Of a stretch of 64,000 bases of DNA, positions 15,890 through 23,811 are shown piece by piece. Each line of letters starts with the position of its first letter. Positions within the stretch are counted from its first letter, which is position 1. The translations under genes and the position numbers were made by a program. The stretch spans positions 62,001 to 126,000 of the forward strand of contig NZ_JACRWE010000006.1 of the NCBI RefSeq assembly GCF_014323405.1. Direction: 5' to 3'. This stretch comes from Romboutsia faecis (GTDB lineage: Bacteria > Bacillota > Clostridia > Peptostreptococcales > Peptostreptococcaceae). The notes beneath the pieces are model-generated. The model was not told the DNA's origin, made no database searches, and worked only from the letters and a program-made list of their open reading frames with translations.

Positions 15890-16462
15890 TTAGTATCTGT
15901 ACTCTAGAAATATATCTTCAATAAATCTTTCAAAATTTTCTCTTTGTGTATGATTATTTCCACGATATTTTTCTGTTAATGATAAGACCCTGTTTACTTC
16001 CATAGCATTTAAGTCTTTCATTAGGTTATAATTTTTTGTATCATAAAGATTCCGTAAAGTCTTACCTATGAAGTAAAGTGGTTCATAATGTTCAGTATTT
16101 GAAAAACCTGGTATTTGCCAATCCTCATCCTGTTTACCAAAGAATATTGATTTTGCAAGCCAACCTTTTACTGCTCTACCATCTAAGGTAGTATTATAAA
16201 GAACATAATTTATATACTCACTAAATTCTGTAAATTCTCCTTCTTTAATTTTTATTCCTGCAATAGGATACCATAAACCTTTAATCTTATTATTATTTGT
16301 TCCAGAAGATCTGTAAAAAGCTAAGGTAACTCTCTCTATGCCATAATAAAATTCCATGTCTACATCTATTAGTCCAATCATTCTAAATGGTTTTTTAGAG
16401 TACTTATTTACTCTAAATGTATCTTCATATATGTTTAGTATTTTAATAACGTTTCTTATAAT
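15890..16462 (-). CDS. Unknown protein next to a Ser/Thr kinase; apparent ATT start
   Basis: The frame is open well upstream of the first ATG (16381), which has no ribosome binding site. A canonical AAGGAGG (16475-16469) is followed after 6 nt by ATT (16462) in frame, giving 190 residues beginning with RNVIKILNIYEDTFRV after the initiator; I prefer this start. The protein is soluble, without signal peptide, and includes IKGLWYPIAGIKIKEGEF and VKGWLAKSIFFGKQDEDWQIPGF, resembling no family I recognise. It lies downstream of the kinase but behind that gene's terminator-like hairpin, so it may have separate expression. Confidence 0.6.
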   Translation of the reverse strand: MIRNVIKILNIYEDTFRVNKYSKKPFRMIGLIDVDMEFYYGIERVTLAFYRSSGTNNNKIKGLWYPIAGIKIKEGEFTEFSEYINYVLYNTTLDGRAVKGWLAKSIFFGKQDEDWQIPGFSNTEHYEPLYFIGKTLRNLYDTKNYNLMKDLNAMEVNRVLSLTEKYRGNNHTQRENFERFIEDIFLEYRY

Positions 16463-16491
16463 AAGACACCTCCTTATTATAAATTATTAAT

Positions 16492-16534
16492 AATAAACCA
16501 TATAACTTTAAAATTTAAAGCTATATGGTTTATT
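16492..16534 (-). terminator. Hairpin after the kinase gene
   Basis: Arms AATAAACCATATA (16492-16504) and TATATGGTTTATT (16522-16534) pair perfectly; the loop contains a further CTTTA/TAAAG pairing. It starts 8 nt past the kinase stop codon and separates it from the 190-residue gene. Confidence 0.65.
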
Positions 16535-16541
16535 ATTTTAT

Positions 16542-17264
16542 CTACAGAGTTATATTTTTAATCTTAAAAAGATCTGTCATTATTTCGTCTGTATTTTCAT
16601 ATGGTTTTTCCATTCCCATTAATCTTTTCAAAAAAAATAATTCTTCTTTCTTCAGATCTAGTTCTTCATACCATGGCTGATCTTCTAATTCAACATTTTC
16701 ATCATCATAAGATGAATAATACAGATGCAACAGAAAATCTGCCATATACCAATAATCTATTTCTTTTTTGTATCTCTCATTGTCTATATATCTAGCTAGC
16801 CCAAAATCAATTAGTACTAAATCTTTTTTTTCAGTCATTATTACATTTGGAATCCTAATATCTCTATGAACTATATTTTTTTCTTGAAGAGCTACGATAA
16901 TATTTAAAATCTTTTCTGCAATATCATATATTTCATTCCTTGAAAATTCATATCCATCAAAGGATAATATCTCATAAAAGTCTTTTCCTTCAATAAACTC
17001 AATTACATAATATTGTGTATTATTATAGTTAAATTTTTCTATAAACTTAGGAAACTTTTTATCATCTAAAGATTTCATTATTTCCTCTTCATAAAATAAT
17101 TTTTTTCTGCTTTTCTCCATCATTTCTTTCTTTAATTGTTTTATTACATACTTTTTATTTGTATCCTTTTTACATAGATAGACTATTCCATATCTACCTT
17201 CTCCTATTATACTTATAATAGTGTAACCTTTTATATTTTCACCAGGCATACAATATTTGTCTAT
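16542..17264 (-). CDS. Compact Hanks-type serine/threonine protein kinase; apparent ATA start
   Basis: Counting from the internal ATG (17249), the catalytic motifs are complete: glycine loop GEGRYG (16-21), VIK with Lys37, HRDIRIPN (HRD 128-130, Asn135) and DFG (148-150). The domain fills the whole protein; there is no membrane span, PASTA or sensor domain, so it is a small cytosolic kinase. The ATG at 17249 lies 22 nt from the ribosome binding site AGGAGG (17277-17272), whereas an in-frame ATA at 17264 is 7 nt away; that start adds MDKYC and gives 240 residues. A Ser-rich micro-protein gene lies 42 nt upstream and is a likely substrate. Confidence 0.85.
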   Translation of the reverse strand: MDKYCMPGENIKGYTIISIIGEGRYGIVYLCKKDTNKKYVIKQLKKEMMEKSRKKLFYEEEIMKSLDDKKFPKFIEKFNYNNTQYYVIEFIEGKDFYEILSFDGYEFSRNEIYDIAEKILNIIVALQEKNIVHRDIRIPNVIMTEKKDLVLIDFGLARYIDNERYKKEIDYWYMADFLLHLYYSSYDDENVELEDQPWYEELDLKKEELFFLKRLMGMEKPYENTDEIMTDLFKIKNITL

Positions 17265-17306
17265 ACTATCTCCTCCTAGTGTGACATTTCATCTATTCTT
17301 TATAAA

Positions 17307-17483
17307 TTATTCACTATATGGTCTACTGTATGATCCACTTTGTGATACGCTTGATCCACTACCTGATACGCTTGATCCACTACCTGATACGCTTGATCCG
17401 CTACCTGATACGCTTGATCTTCTTTTTTTATTTTGCTTATAATATTCATAACCTCTATCTGATTGATTTTTTAAAGAATCCAT
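17307..17483 (-). CDS. 58-residue Ser/Gly-repeat micro-protein, likely kinase partner
   Basis: The protein starts MDSLKNQSDRGYEYYKQNKK, continues with RR, then three SSVSGSG repeats, one SSVSQSG and the tail SYSRPYSE. AAAGGAGAG lies 6 nt before the ATG, which supports translation. The repeats come from a tandem 21-bp DNA unit and are low-complexity and likely disordered. RRSSV immediately before the repeats fits the basophilic kinase pattern R-R-x-S-hydrophobic. The kinase gene follows after 42 nt in the same direction. Phosphorylation by that kinase is inference; no family is recognised. Confidence 0.7.
   Translation of the reverse strand: MDSLKNQSDRGYEYYKQNKKRRSSVSGSGSSVSGSGSSVSGSGSSVSQSGSYSRPYSE
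17334..17417 (-). repeat. Four tandem 21-bp units
   Basis: Minus-strand units 17417-17397, 17396-17376, 17375-17355 and 17354-17334 each begin TCAAGCGTATCA. Units 1-3 differ at one base; unit 4 is more divergent (CAAAG in place of GGTAG). The length of 21 keeps the frame if copy number changes. Confidence 0.9.
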
Positions 17484-18029
17484 TATATCTCTCCTTTATT
17501 ATTATATTAATAACTAAAATATACTAGTTATCAGTATAATATATGTGCCATTAATACAATTTGCTACATTTATTGACATATATCGCCTATTTCACATCAG
17601 AAATCCTCTTATTAGAATAAATTCTATACAGCTCATAAGTATTACTTTATAGCATTATATTTTAAATGTATTCTTTCTTCTTTGTTTTAACTGACTTCTG
17701 TATACCCTTCTGTTTTATATGGGTATATATTATAATTAAGTTATATAACATAACAATTTGTTATGATTTTAGACACTTCCACCTAATGACGTATATTTAG
17801 TAAATACTAATAAATACATAAAATTTTTACCCTCTATAATCTATTATGTCATTTATGTCATTATTATTTATATCCGTTGGAAATTCTTATACCTATCAAT
17901 GTATCGCCCCTTAAAATGTGAAGTCATTTCGATGCCATTTGCTGCCATAGTATCATACTTTTTAACTTAATCTATCTATTTTTTCTATTAAACTTATGAC
18001 GCCTGTCATGAAGTGACGTATATCTAATA
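17484..18029. other. Intergenic region with short direct repeats, no gene seen
   Basis: About 545 bp between the primase and the micro-protein gene contains no convincing ORF. TGACGTATAT followed by TACTAAT occurs at 17787-17811 and again at 18014-18033, the second running into the primase 3' end. The second copy of the 70-bp repeat also lies here (17940-18012). ATATGGGTATATAT and TTATATAACATAACAATTTGTTAT (dyad) lie around 17718-17763. The clustering next to a replication protein could mark an origin, but this is only suggestive. Confidence 0.35.
17940..18012 (+). repeat. Imperfect direct repeat, copy 2 (partner at 15482-15550)
   Basis: The sequence runs TGCTG, CCATAGTATCATACTTTTTA, ACTTAATC, TATCTATTTTTT, CTATTAAACTTATGAC. 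It ends about 18 bp before the primase stop codon, whereas the partner is next to the CRISPR-cas leader. Confidence 0.5.
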
Positions 18030-19634
18030 CTAATTAACGTCAAAGAAAGATTTATAAGGAGGACATATATATCCTCTTTTGCTACTTGTTTTCTTATAAA
18101 TTGCACCGTAGTTTTCCATTACACTTTTTAGCATTTTTGTATTATTAATTTTCAATTTATAAGCTAATTCATCAGAACTCTTCCAGGTCCAATTTTTCTT
18201 ATCTACTGACCAGTCTAAATCATTAGCTACTGCTATATCAACATATCCTGATACCTTAAATCCCTTATTACTTTGATTTAACATTTCTAACTCCCAATCT
18301 TCTAAGTAAGTGTTCATTTCACTATATTCTTTTAAGTACATAACCTCTCCCCACAACTTTTCTATATCAATTTTATCTATAATATCAAAATCTATTTTCT
18401 CAACAGGTATAACCCAATATCTTCTATTACCAGTTTCATCCTTTAGAAACGCTTCATTATTAACAGTTGCATAAAAAGATGTTTTTCTAGGATATCTCAT
18501 AGGTGCTGCTTGATAAGGTTTTCTAAATTCATCTACTTGCTCTGTTATAAATGCTTTTATTTTAGCTATATCTTTTTTAAGTGTTGAATCTAATTCCCCA
18601 AGTTCAACTACCCAGTATTTTATACATTGATTTATTTTATCCTTATCACTTGGATCTAGTTCTAGACCTGTTTTTACATACATTGGCACAAGTTTTCTTA
18701 TGAGCCTTGTCTTTCCTATTCCTTGTTTACCTTGTAAAGTTAATACTCCTTCTATATTAGAAGTTCCATCATTAAATACGATTGATGCTGTATTTAAAAG
18801 CCACTTTTTTATTAAGGTTTCTTTTAGTTTTTGATCAAAACATTTTGGAGTTATTAAAGCATCACACAGATTTTTTATGTAATGTTTACCACCTTCATAG
18901 TCATCTAAGCAATTTAGTAGATAATCTTTCACTGGATTAATAGAATAACCCATACCTATTCTAGTTACAAATTTTCCTATTTTTTCTATACTTAAATTAA
19001 GACCATGAGTTATAGAAAGTGAGTGTATATCTATTATCTGACTTTCAAAATTGTCTATATTTAATCCTTCTATCTCTATTTCTTTAGTTATTTCGTTATA
19101 ATAAGCAATAATTTTATTTTCTTTTAAAATAGCCTCAAGGTTTTCCCATACTTTTTGTGGTTTATTTTTATTATCTAGTTTTGGGAATTTTATATAATAA
19201 TTTCTTTCCTTTTCTCTATCTGCTTCACAGCTCATTTCAAAAGCTTTATCTATATCTCCTTCTTCTAGAGCTTTTTTAGATTTTTCTTCATAGTATTCTA
19301 TTGCTTTATTTTTATTTGTAACACTTAAATTTCTTTTTTCTTGTTTTGGTAATTCTAATGGTCTACCTAATATTTCATATGCTTTTTTTAAAGCTTCTAT
19401 AAAATTAATGTCTTCTACTTTTTGTATAAAGTTTATTACATTTCCCCCTTCACCACATCCAAAGCATTTATAAAATGCACCATTTCCTTTATTAGTTATA
19501 GAAAAGCTTGGACTACTTTCTTTGTGAAATGGACAGTTCATTTTGTTTTTCTTTAGTTGATTTGGATAATAATAACTTATTACATTTTGTAAATCATTAG
19601 TACTTCTAATGTTTTCTATATATTGTTTATACAT
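18030..19634 (-). CDS. Phage-type primase-helicase (CHC2 zinc finger plus VapE-like ATPase)
   Basis: The 534-residue protein starts with a DnaG-like CHC2 zinc finger (CPFH, Cys34 and His37; CFGCG, Cys57 and Cys60). There is no TOPRIM domain. The C-terminal half is a virulence-associated E/D5-like ATPase: Walker A GKQGIGKT near 295, VVELGELDSTLKKDIAKIKAF, the CRP-type DEFRKPYQ and a sensor region FYATVNNEAFLKDETGNRRYW. Such proteins replicate phages, satellites and PICI-like islands. No integrase, terminase or capsid gene is nearby, so this is a lone survivor or the replication gene of a small element. Confidence 0.85.
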   Translation of the reverse strand: MYKQYIENIRSTNDLQNVISYYYPNQLKKNKMNCPFHKESSPSFSITNKGNGAFYKCFGCGEGGNVINFIQKVEDINFIEALKKAYEILGRPLELPKQEKRNLSVTNKNKAIEYYEEKSKKALEEGDIDKAFEMSCEADREKERNYYIKFPKLDNKNKPQKVWENLEAILKENKIIAYYNEITKEIEIEGLNIDNFESQIIDIHSLSITHGLNLSIEKIGKFVTRIGMGYSINPVKDYLLNCLDDYEGGKHYIKNLCDALITPKCFDQKLKETLIKKWLLNTASIVFNDGTSNIEGVLTLQGKQGIGKTRLIRKLVPMYVKTGLELDPSDKDKINQCIKYWVVELGELDSTLKKDIAKIKAFITEQVDEFRKPYQAAPMRYPRKTSFYATVNNEAFLKDETGNRRYWVIPVEKIDFDIIDKIDIEKLWGEVMYLKEYSEMNTYLEDWELEMLNQSNKGFKVSGYVDIAVANDLDWSVDKKNWTWKSSDELAYKLKINNTKMLKSVMENYGAIYKKTSSKRGYICPPYKSFFDVN

Positions 19635-19897
19635 ATTCTCTGAACCCCTTTTAGTAATATTTGTTTATAAGTACATATTATCAATAATACTTCTTCACTT
19701 CTTTTAATCTATGTTATAAATTTATGATAAAAAGTTTTTCTTACATGAGTTTTTACTTTATAAGATTTTATTATAGTGAAATTAAAACTTATATATCAAA
19801 ATGTATTAGTTATTAATAATTTTCCACTTATAATCTGATTATTGATTGGAATCATAATTGATATAAGTATTTAAATTTAAACAAAGAAGGTGCTTTT

Positions 19898-20710
19898 TTG
19901 AGAAAATTAACTTCACTTTTAATTATATTATTTTTATGTATTTCATTGTCTGATTTTGCTACTGCCAGTGTAAATAATAAAGGATTAAAAAGTAATTCTA
20001 CTTATTTGGATAATACTTGCATAAACTGGTTTTTTATTCCCAATGATAAATTTATGACACCTGAAGTTAATGATAAGTTAAACTTTAAGCTAAGTGATTA
20101 CGATGCTATTTATAATGGTCCTAAATCACCTGAAAATAAGAGCTTATATTTAACATTTGATGAAGGTTATGAAAATGGATATACTGAGCAAATTTTAGAT
20201 GTCTTAAAAGAAAAGAATGTTAAGGCTATTTTCTTTGTTACTTCACATTATATTGCTTATTCTCCTGATACTGTAAAAAGAATGGTAGCTGAAGGTCATA
20301 TTGTAGCCAATCATACTAAACATCACTACTCTATGCCAAGTGTTACTTATTCTAGTGAAGTTTTTAATAAGGAGCTTAGTGATGTTGAAGATAGATTTAA
20401 AGAATTAACAGGTGAGAATATGCCTAAATTTTTTAGACCTCCTATGGGACAGTATTCAGAAAAAAGCTTAGCTATGACTAAAGATTTAGGTTATAAAACT
20501 GTATTTTGGAGTTTTGCTTATGGAGATTATGAGCCTAATAATCAGCCTTCACATGAATATGCTAAAAAACATATATTATGTCATCTTCATGACGGTTCTA
20601 TATTATTGTTACATGCTATATCTAAAACTAATGCTGATATACTTGATGATGTTATAGATGAAGCAAGAAACTCTGGATATGAATTTTATTTATACTTTAT
20701 ATACCATTAA
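19898..20710 (+). CDS. pdaA: Peptidoglycan N-acetylmuramic acid deacetylase PdaA-type; 3' end altered
   Basis: Start is TTG 19898 with GAAGGTG 7 nt upstream; 270 residues. Residues 1-23 form a signal peptide ([17 protein letters not shown]). The NodB domain has [13 protein letters not shown] (catalytic Asp/Glu), the metal His pair in [21 protein letters not shown], and a late [15 protein letters not shown]. PdaA makes muramic delta-lactam in the spore cortex in relatives. The last residues YLYFIYH do not look native: the frame runs straight into DNA that encodes the C-terminal part of hcp on the other strand, so a deletion has probably replaced the last few codons. The core is intact. Confidence 0.88.
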   Translation: MRKLTSLLIILFLCISLSDFATASVNNKGLKSNSTYLDNTCINWFFIPNDKFMTPEVNDKLNFKLSDYDAIYNGPKSPENKSLYLTFDEGYENGYTEQILDVLKEKNVKAIFFVTSHYIAYSPDTVKRMVAEGHIVANHTKHHYSMPSVTYSSEVFNKELSDVEDRFKELTGENMPKFFRPPMGQYSEKSLAMTKDLGYKTVFWSFAYGDYEPNNQPSHEYAKKHILCHLHDGSILLLHAISKTNADILDDVIDEARNSGYEFYLYFIYH

Positions 20711-21577
20711 CATCAGTATCAAAAGCATCTGCAAGTGCAGTTGCAATTCTAACAGCTGAATAACAGTCATTACATTGTCCTACATCTAAAAGTCTAGGAA
20801 GTCCTGCAACTTCGCCAAAGTCTAATTTATTAAATCTATATTTACCACAAGCTAATGTAAGTATTACACAATCCTTAGGAACTTTTTTAGCAAACTCTGT
20901 GTAATAATTTCTACCTGGTCTAGCCCCGTCGCATCCTCCTATTAAGAAGAAGTGTCTTATTTTTCCATCCTTTACTGCACTAACAATTGTATCTGCATGA
21001 CTTAAAGTTGCATGATGACCAAATCCAACTAATATTTCATGTGGTTCTTCATCTTCTTCAAATCCACCAAGTTCTAATGCTTTATTTATTATTTCGCTAA
21101 AATCTTTTTTACCATCTTCACCTTTGCCAATATACTTAACTCCATCCCATCAAACTACACTTGTTGTAAATATTCTATCTTTGTAAGTTTCTCTAGGTCT
21201 CATAAGACAGTTTGTAGTCATAAGTATACATCCAGGTATATCATCAAACTCTTTTTGTTGATCTTGCCATGCTCCACCAAAATTTCCTACTAAGTGAGAG
21301 TATTTTTTTAACTCTGGATATCCATGACATGGGTTAATGTTGTAAATAAACTATTTTCTATAAAGCTAATTATATCTTTATCTATACTTTCTCCTTTTTC
21401 AAGTAGTTCTTTTGCATAACAACTTATACCTTTTATTTGATATATAAGTAAATCTTGAAGTGCTGCTATTTCTGGTGTTTTACCACATACACCCATCTTA
21501 GTACAGCCTTTTCCTCCTACTGCTTGCTCACATTGCTAGCAAAACATAGGATATTCTATTGCCATGTTATTTTCCAT
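20711..21577 (-). pseudogene. hcp: Hybrid-cluster protein (hydroxylamine reductase) pseudogene
   Basis: Translation from ATG 21577 (ribosome binding GGAGGAAG) reads MENNMAIEYPMFC, then TAG where Hcp has a Tyr codon, then QCEQAVGGKGCTKMGVCGK and NSLFTTLT. At about 21327 the frame changes and about 200 codons are missing; it resumes with [20 protein letters not shown] and runs through [16 protein letters not shown], an in-frame TGA in FTTSVV-stop-WDG (Gly expected), [26 protein letters not shown] and [14 protein letters not shown] to DAFDTDVN. There it ends at the pdaA junction, without the last roughly 15 residues. Four separate lesions show long decay. Confidence 0.93.
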
Positions 21578-21716
21578 GCTACTTCCTCCATATATATTTA
21601 TTTTCTATATATTATGATTCCCTTAATATAGTAAAAAATATATATCTTTGCTTTATTAGTCTTATTTTTTCTTAATAATTAAGCTATGTTAGATAATTAT
21701 GTGATAAATATAAAGT

Positions 21717-21762
21717 AAAAATAGCTAGACATTTGATAGTACCAACATATCTGGCTATTTTT
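21717..21762 (-). terminator. Terminator of the marR-yczE-GNAT operon
   Basis: AAAATAGCTAGACAT (from 21717) pairs with ATATCTGGCTATTTTT (to 21762) with two mismatches; on the minus strand the stem ends in a T run. Confidence 0.7.
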
Positions 21763-21875
21763 ATATAATTTGATTCGAAGTAGTGCATATAAACTTTATC
21801 TAATGTTATCATAAATTAAATATTACATTTATTTATAGTTATATAATATGCTTCTCTAATATTTTCATTTTAATA

Positions 21876-22379
21876 CTAAAAATTCTTCTCGAAAGCTACC
21901 CTTTTGCCTCCATCTTCCAAATAAATAAGTCCACAATATTCAAATCCATTTTTCTTAAGTAGACTTTGCATAGGAATGTTTTCTTCATGAGTATCCACTT
22001 TTATACTATGAATTCCATGTTCTAAACAAACCTTTTCTGTATATTTTATTATTTTATGAGAAAGACCTAAGCCTTTATAATTACTATCTACAGCTACTCT
22101 ATGAATTACACCATAATCTTCATTTGTAAGCCATTTTCCATCAATTATATTTTTGTAAGATGATTCCTTATCAAAAGAAATTACTGTTGTTGCAAGTATT
22201 TCATTATCTTTTATCATTACATAACTTTCTTCTTTTTCTATATCATTATTTATTACTTCCTCATTAGGATATCCATTTTGCCACTGGTCTATATTTTGCT
22301 CTTTAAAATAAGCTTGTGCTTGCTTAATAATAACCATTATTTTAGGTATATCTGATTTTACTGATTTTCTAAATTCCAT
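21876..22379 (-). CDS. GNAT-family N-acetyltransferase
   Basis: The 167-residue protein is a single GNAT domain with the acetyl-CoA loop in HRVAVDSNYKGLGLSHKIIKY (R/Q-x-x-G-x-G/A type) and a C-terminal LLKKNGFEYCGLIYLEDG strand. The substrate cannot be inferred. It is the last gene of a three-gene operon (11 nt after yczE) that begins with a MarR regulator, which suggests a role in resistance or detoxification. Confidence 0.85.
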   Translation of the reverse strand: MEFRKSVKSDIPKIMVIIKQAQAYFKEQNIDQWQNGYPNEEVINNDIEKEESYVMIKDNEILATTVISFDKESSYKNIIDGKWLTNEDYGVIHRVAVDSNYKGLGLSHKIIKYTEKVCLEHGIHSIKVDTHEENIPMQSLLKKNGFEYCGLIYLEDGGKRVAFEKNF

Positions 22380-22390
22380 CTCTTTTCTCC

Positions 22391-23044
22391 TTAATTATTT
22401 ATATACTTGTTTAAAAATACAAAACTTTCTTTTAAATTTTTATGTCTTACTTTTTTTACATCAAATTTAAATATTTTGAATACTAATTGAACACAAGAGC
22501 CAACTGTCATAACAGTAATTAATGTTCCTATACCAACTTTTCCTCCGAGCAACCAACCTACAATTAAAACTGATAACTCTATAAAAAATCTAATCACTCC
22601 CACAGATTTACCTGTTACTCTAACTAGAACAACCATTAATCCATCCCTTGGTCCACATCCCATTTTGCAACTTATATAAAAATAACTTCCTATAGCCATC
22701 ATAACTAAACTTCCAATTAACATTAATACTCCTGAAAATAAAGTTGAACTTAAAGGAATAATATCTATATAAATTATTAAATCTATAAAAAATCCAATTA
22801 TTATCATATTTGCTATGGTTCCCAGACCTATTTCTAACTTTAATAATAAGGTTGTAGTTACTACGATTAATCCTACTATTATACTTGCTTGACCAATAGT
22901 TAATCCTGTTATATTTGATAAACCTTGATGGAATACATCCCATGGACTTAGCCCCAAGTTAGACTGAATAGCCATTACAGTTCCAAATGCACAACATATA
23001 AATCCAAGTAGTAATCTAAATATAATACTCATTATTTTCTTCAT
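22391..23044 (-). CDS. YczE/YitT-type integral membrane protein
   Basis: The 217-residue protein has about five to six membrane spans. The pattern LLLGFICCAFGTVMAIQSNLG, SPWDVFHQGLSNITGLTIGQASIIVG and CKMGCGPRDGLMVVLVRVTG is typical of the YczE/YyaS family, members of which are small membrane proteins linked in some bacilli to antibiotic production or resistance. Transport function is unproven. It lies 13 nt after marR. Confidence 0.8.
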   Translation of the reverse strand: MKKIMSIIFRLLLGFICCAFGTVMAIQSNLGLSPWDVFHQGLSNITGLTIGQASIIVGLIVVTTTLLLKLEIGLGTIANMIIIGFFIDLIIYIDIIPLSSTLFSGVLMLIGSLVMMAIGSYFYISCKMGCGPRDGLMVVLVRVTGKSVGVIRFFIELSVLIVGWLLGGKVGIGTLITVMTVGSCVQLVFKIFKFDVKKVRHKNLKESFVFLNKYINN

Positions 23045-23057
23045 AATCTCTCCTTAA

Positions 23058-23507
23058 CTATTTATTCTTAACATCAAGCCAATAATCCTCAATATTTTTA
23101 CTCATTTTTTCAACTAAGTCTGTACATAATTTTTTTTGCTCTTCACTAAATCCTCGAAAACTTATCTCCAACTGTTTAGCCTCTTCTTTTATTATTTTTT
23201 CATATATTTCTAAAGCTTTTTCAGTTGGCGTTAATTTATATGATCTTTTGTAGTTTTCATCCTGTTCTTTATTTATATAACCAATTTCAATAAGCTTCTT
23301 TACAGCTTTTGTAGTAGTTGTTTTATCAACTTTTAACATATTTGATAACTCTATAAAGTTTATACCAGGATTTTCACAAACCCTTGTTATAAATAAGTAC
23401 TGACCTTTTTGCAAATTAAATTCTTTATACTTTGTATCAGCTGTTGAGTTTATAGCACGAGATAATGCTCCCACATATCTTAATACTTTATAATCTAACT
23501 CTTTCAT
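23058..23507 (-). CDS. MarR-family transcriptional regulator
   Basis: The 149-residue protein has the MarR winged helix: NFIELSNMLKVDKTTTTKAVKKLIEIGYI followed by the wing EQDENYKRSYKLTPTEKA. It leads the operon with yczE and GNAT genes and has AGGAGG 6 nt before ATG. Two palindromes lie just upstream, one directly adjoining the start, so autorepression is very likely. Confidence 0.9.
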   Translation of the reverse strand: MKELDYKVLRYVGALSRAINSTADTKYKEFNLQKGQYLFITRVCENPGINFIELSNMLKVDKTTTTKAVKKLIEIGYINKEQDENYKRSYKLTPTEKALEIYEKIIKEEAKQLEISFRGFSEEQKKLCTDLVEKMSKNIEDYWLDVKNK

Positions 23508-23526
23508 ATTTATGCCTCCTAAAAAA

Positions 23527-23554
23527 AGTTATAGTTGAACTTTCAACTATAACT
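23527..23554. promoter_or_regulatory. MarR operator 1, 13-bp-arm palindrome
   Basis: AGTTATAGTTGAA (23527-23539) and TTCAACTATAACT (23542-23554) are perfect inverted arms around CT. It lies 20 bp before the marR ATG, overlapping the likely transcript start. Confidence 0.85.
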
Positions 23555-23572
23555 TTATAATATATCATTTAA

Positions 23573-23586
23573 GTTGAAAGTTCAAC
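23573..23586. promoter_or_regulatory. MarR operator 2
   Basis: GTTGAA (23573-23578) and TTCAAC (23581-23586) repeat the core of operator 1 around AG. Centre-to-centre distance is 39 bp, close to four helical turns, so two dimers could sit on one DNA face. An AT-rich candidate -10 (TATATT/TATAAA) lies between them. Confidence 0.75.
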
Positions 23587-23750
23587 CTTTTTAGAGATTT
23601 ATTTCACTTGGTATTATATAACAATTTTAAACTTTGATTGTATTATATAAAATATCCAATTATAAAATGTTTTCATTAAACTAAGGTAATATAAATTGAT
23701 TATTACATTCTGTATTTATTTCTAAATAAATTAGATCTTATTTAATATTA

Positions 23751-23782
23751 AAAAGCCCAATATATAAACTATTGGACTTTTT
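23751..23782 (-). terminator. Terminator of the first ECF sigma/anti-sigma operon
   Basis: AAAAGCCCAATA (23751-23762) pairs with TATTGGACTTTT (23770-23781), one mismatch, giving a T tract on the minus strand 30 nt past the stop codon. Confidence 0.8.
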
Positions 23783-23811
23783 ATATCGAATTTTATAAAT
23801 AACTTTTTCAT

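Noticed and set aside
17257..17442. Plus-strand frame with repeated LPDTLDP units
   Set aside because: It is the antisense of the 21-bp repeats. The minus-strand frame has a good ribosome binding site and lies upstream of the kinase, so only that one is kept.
22620..22943. Minus-strand frame of 107 codons
   Set aside because: It is a shadow of the YczE-type gene, rich in Tyr, Asn and Arg with no own ribosome binding site.
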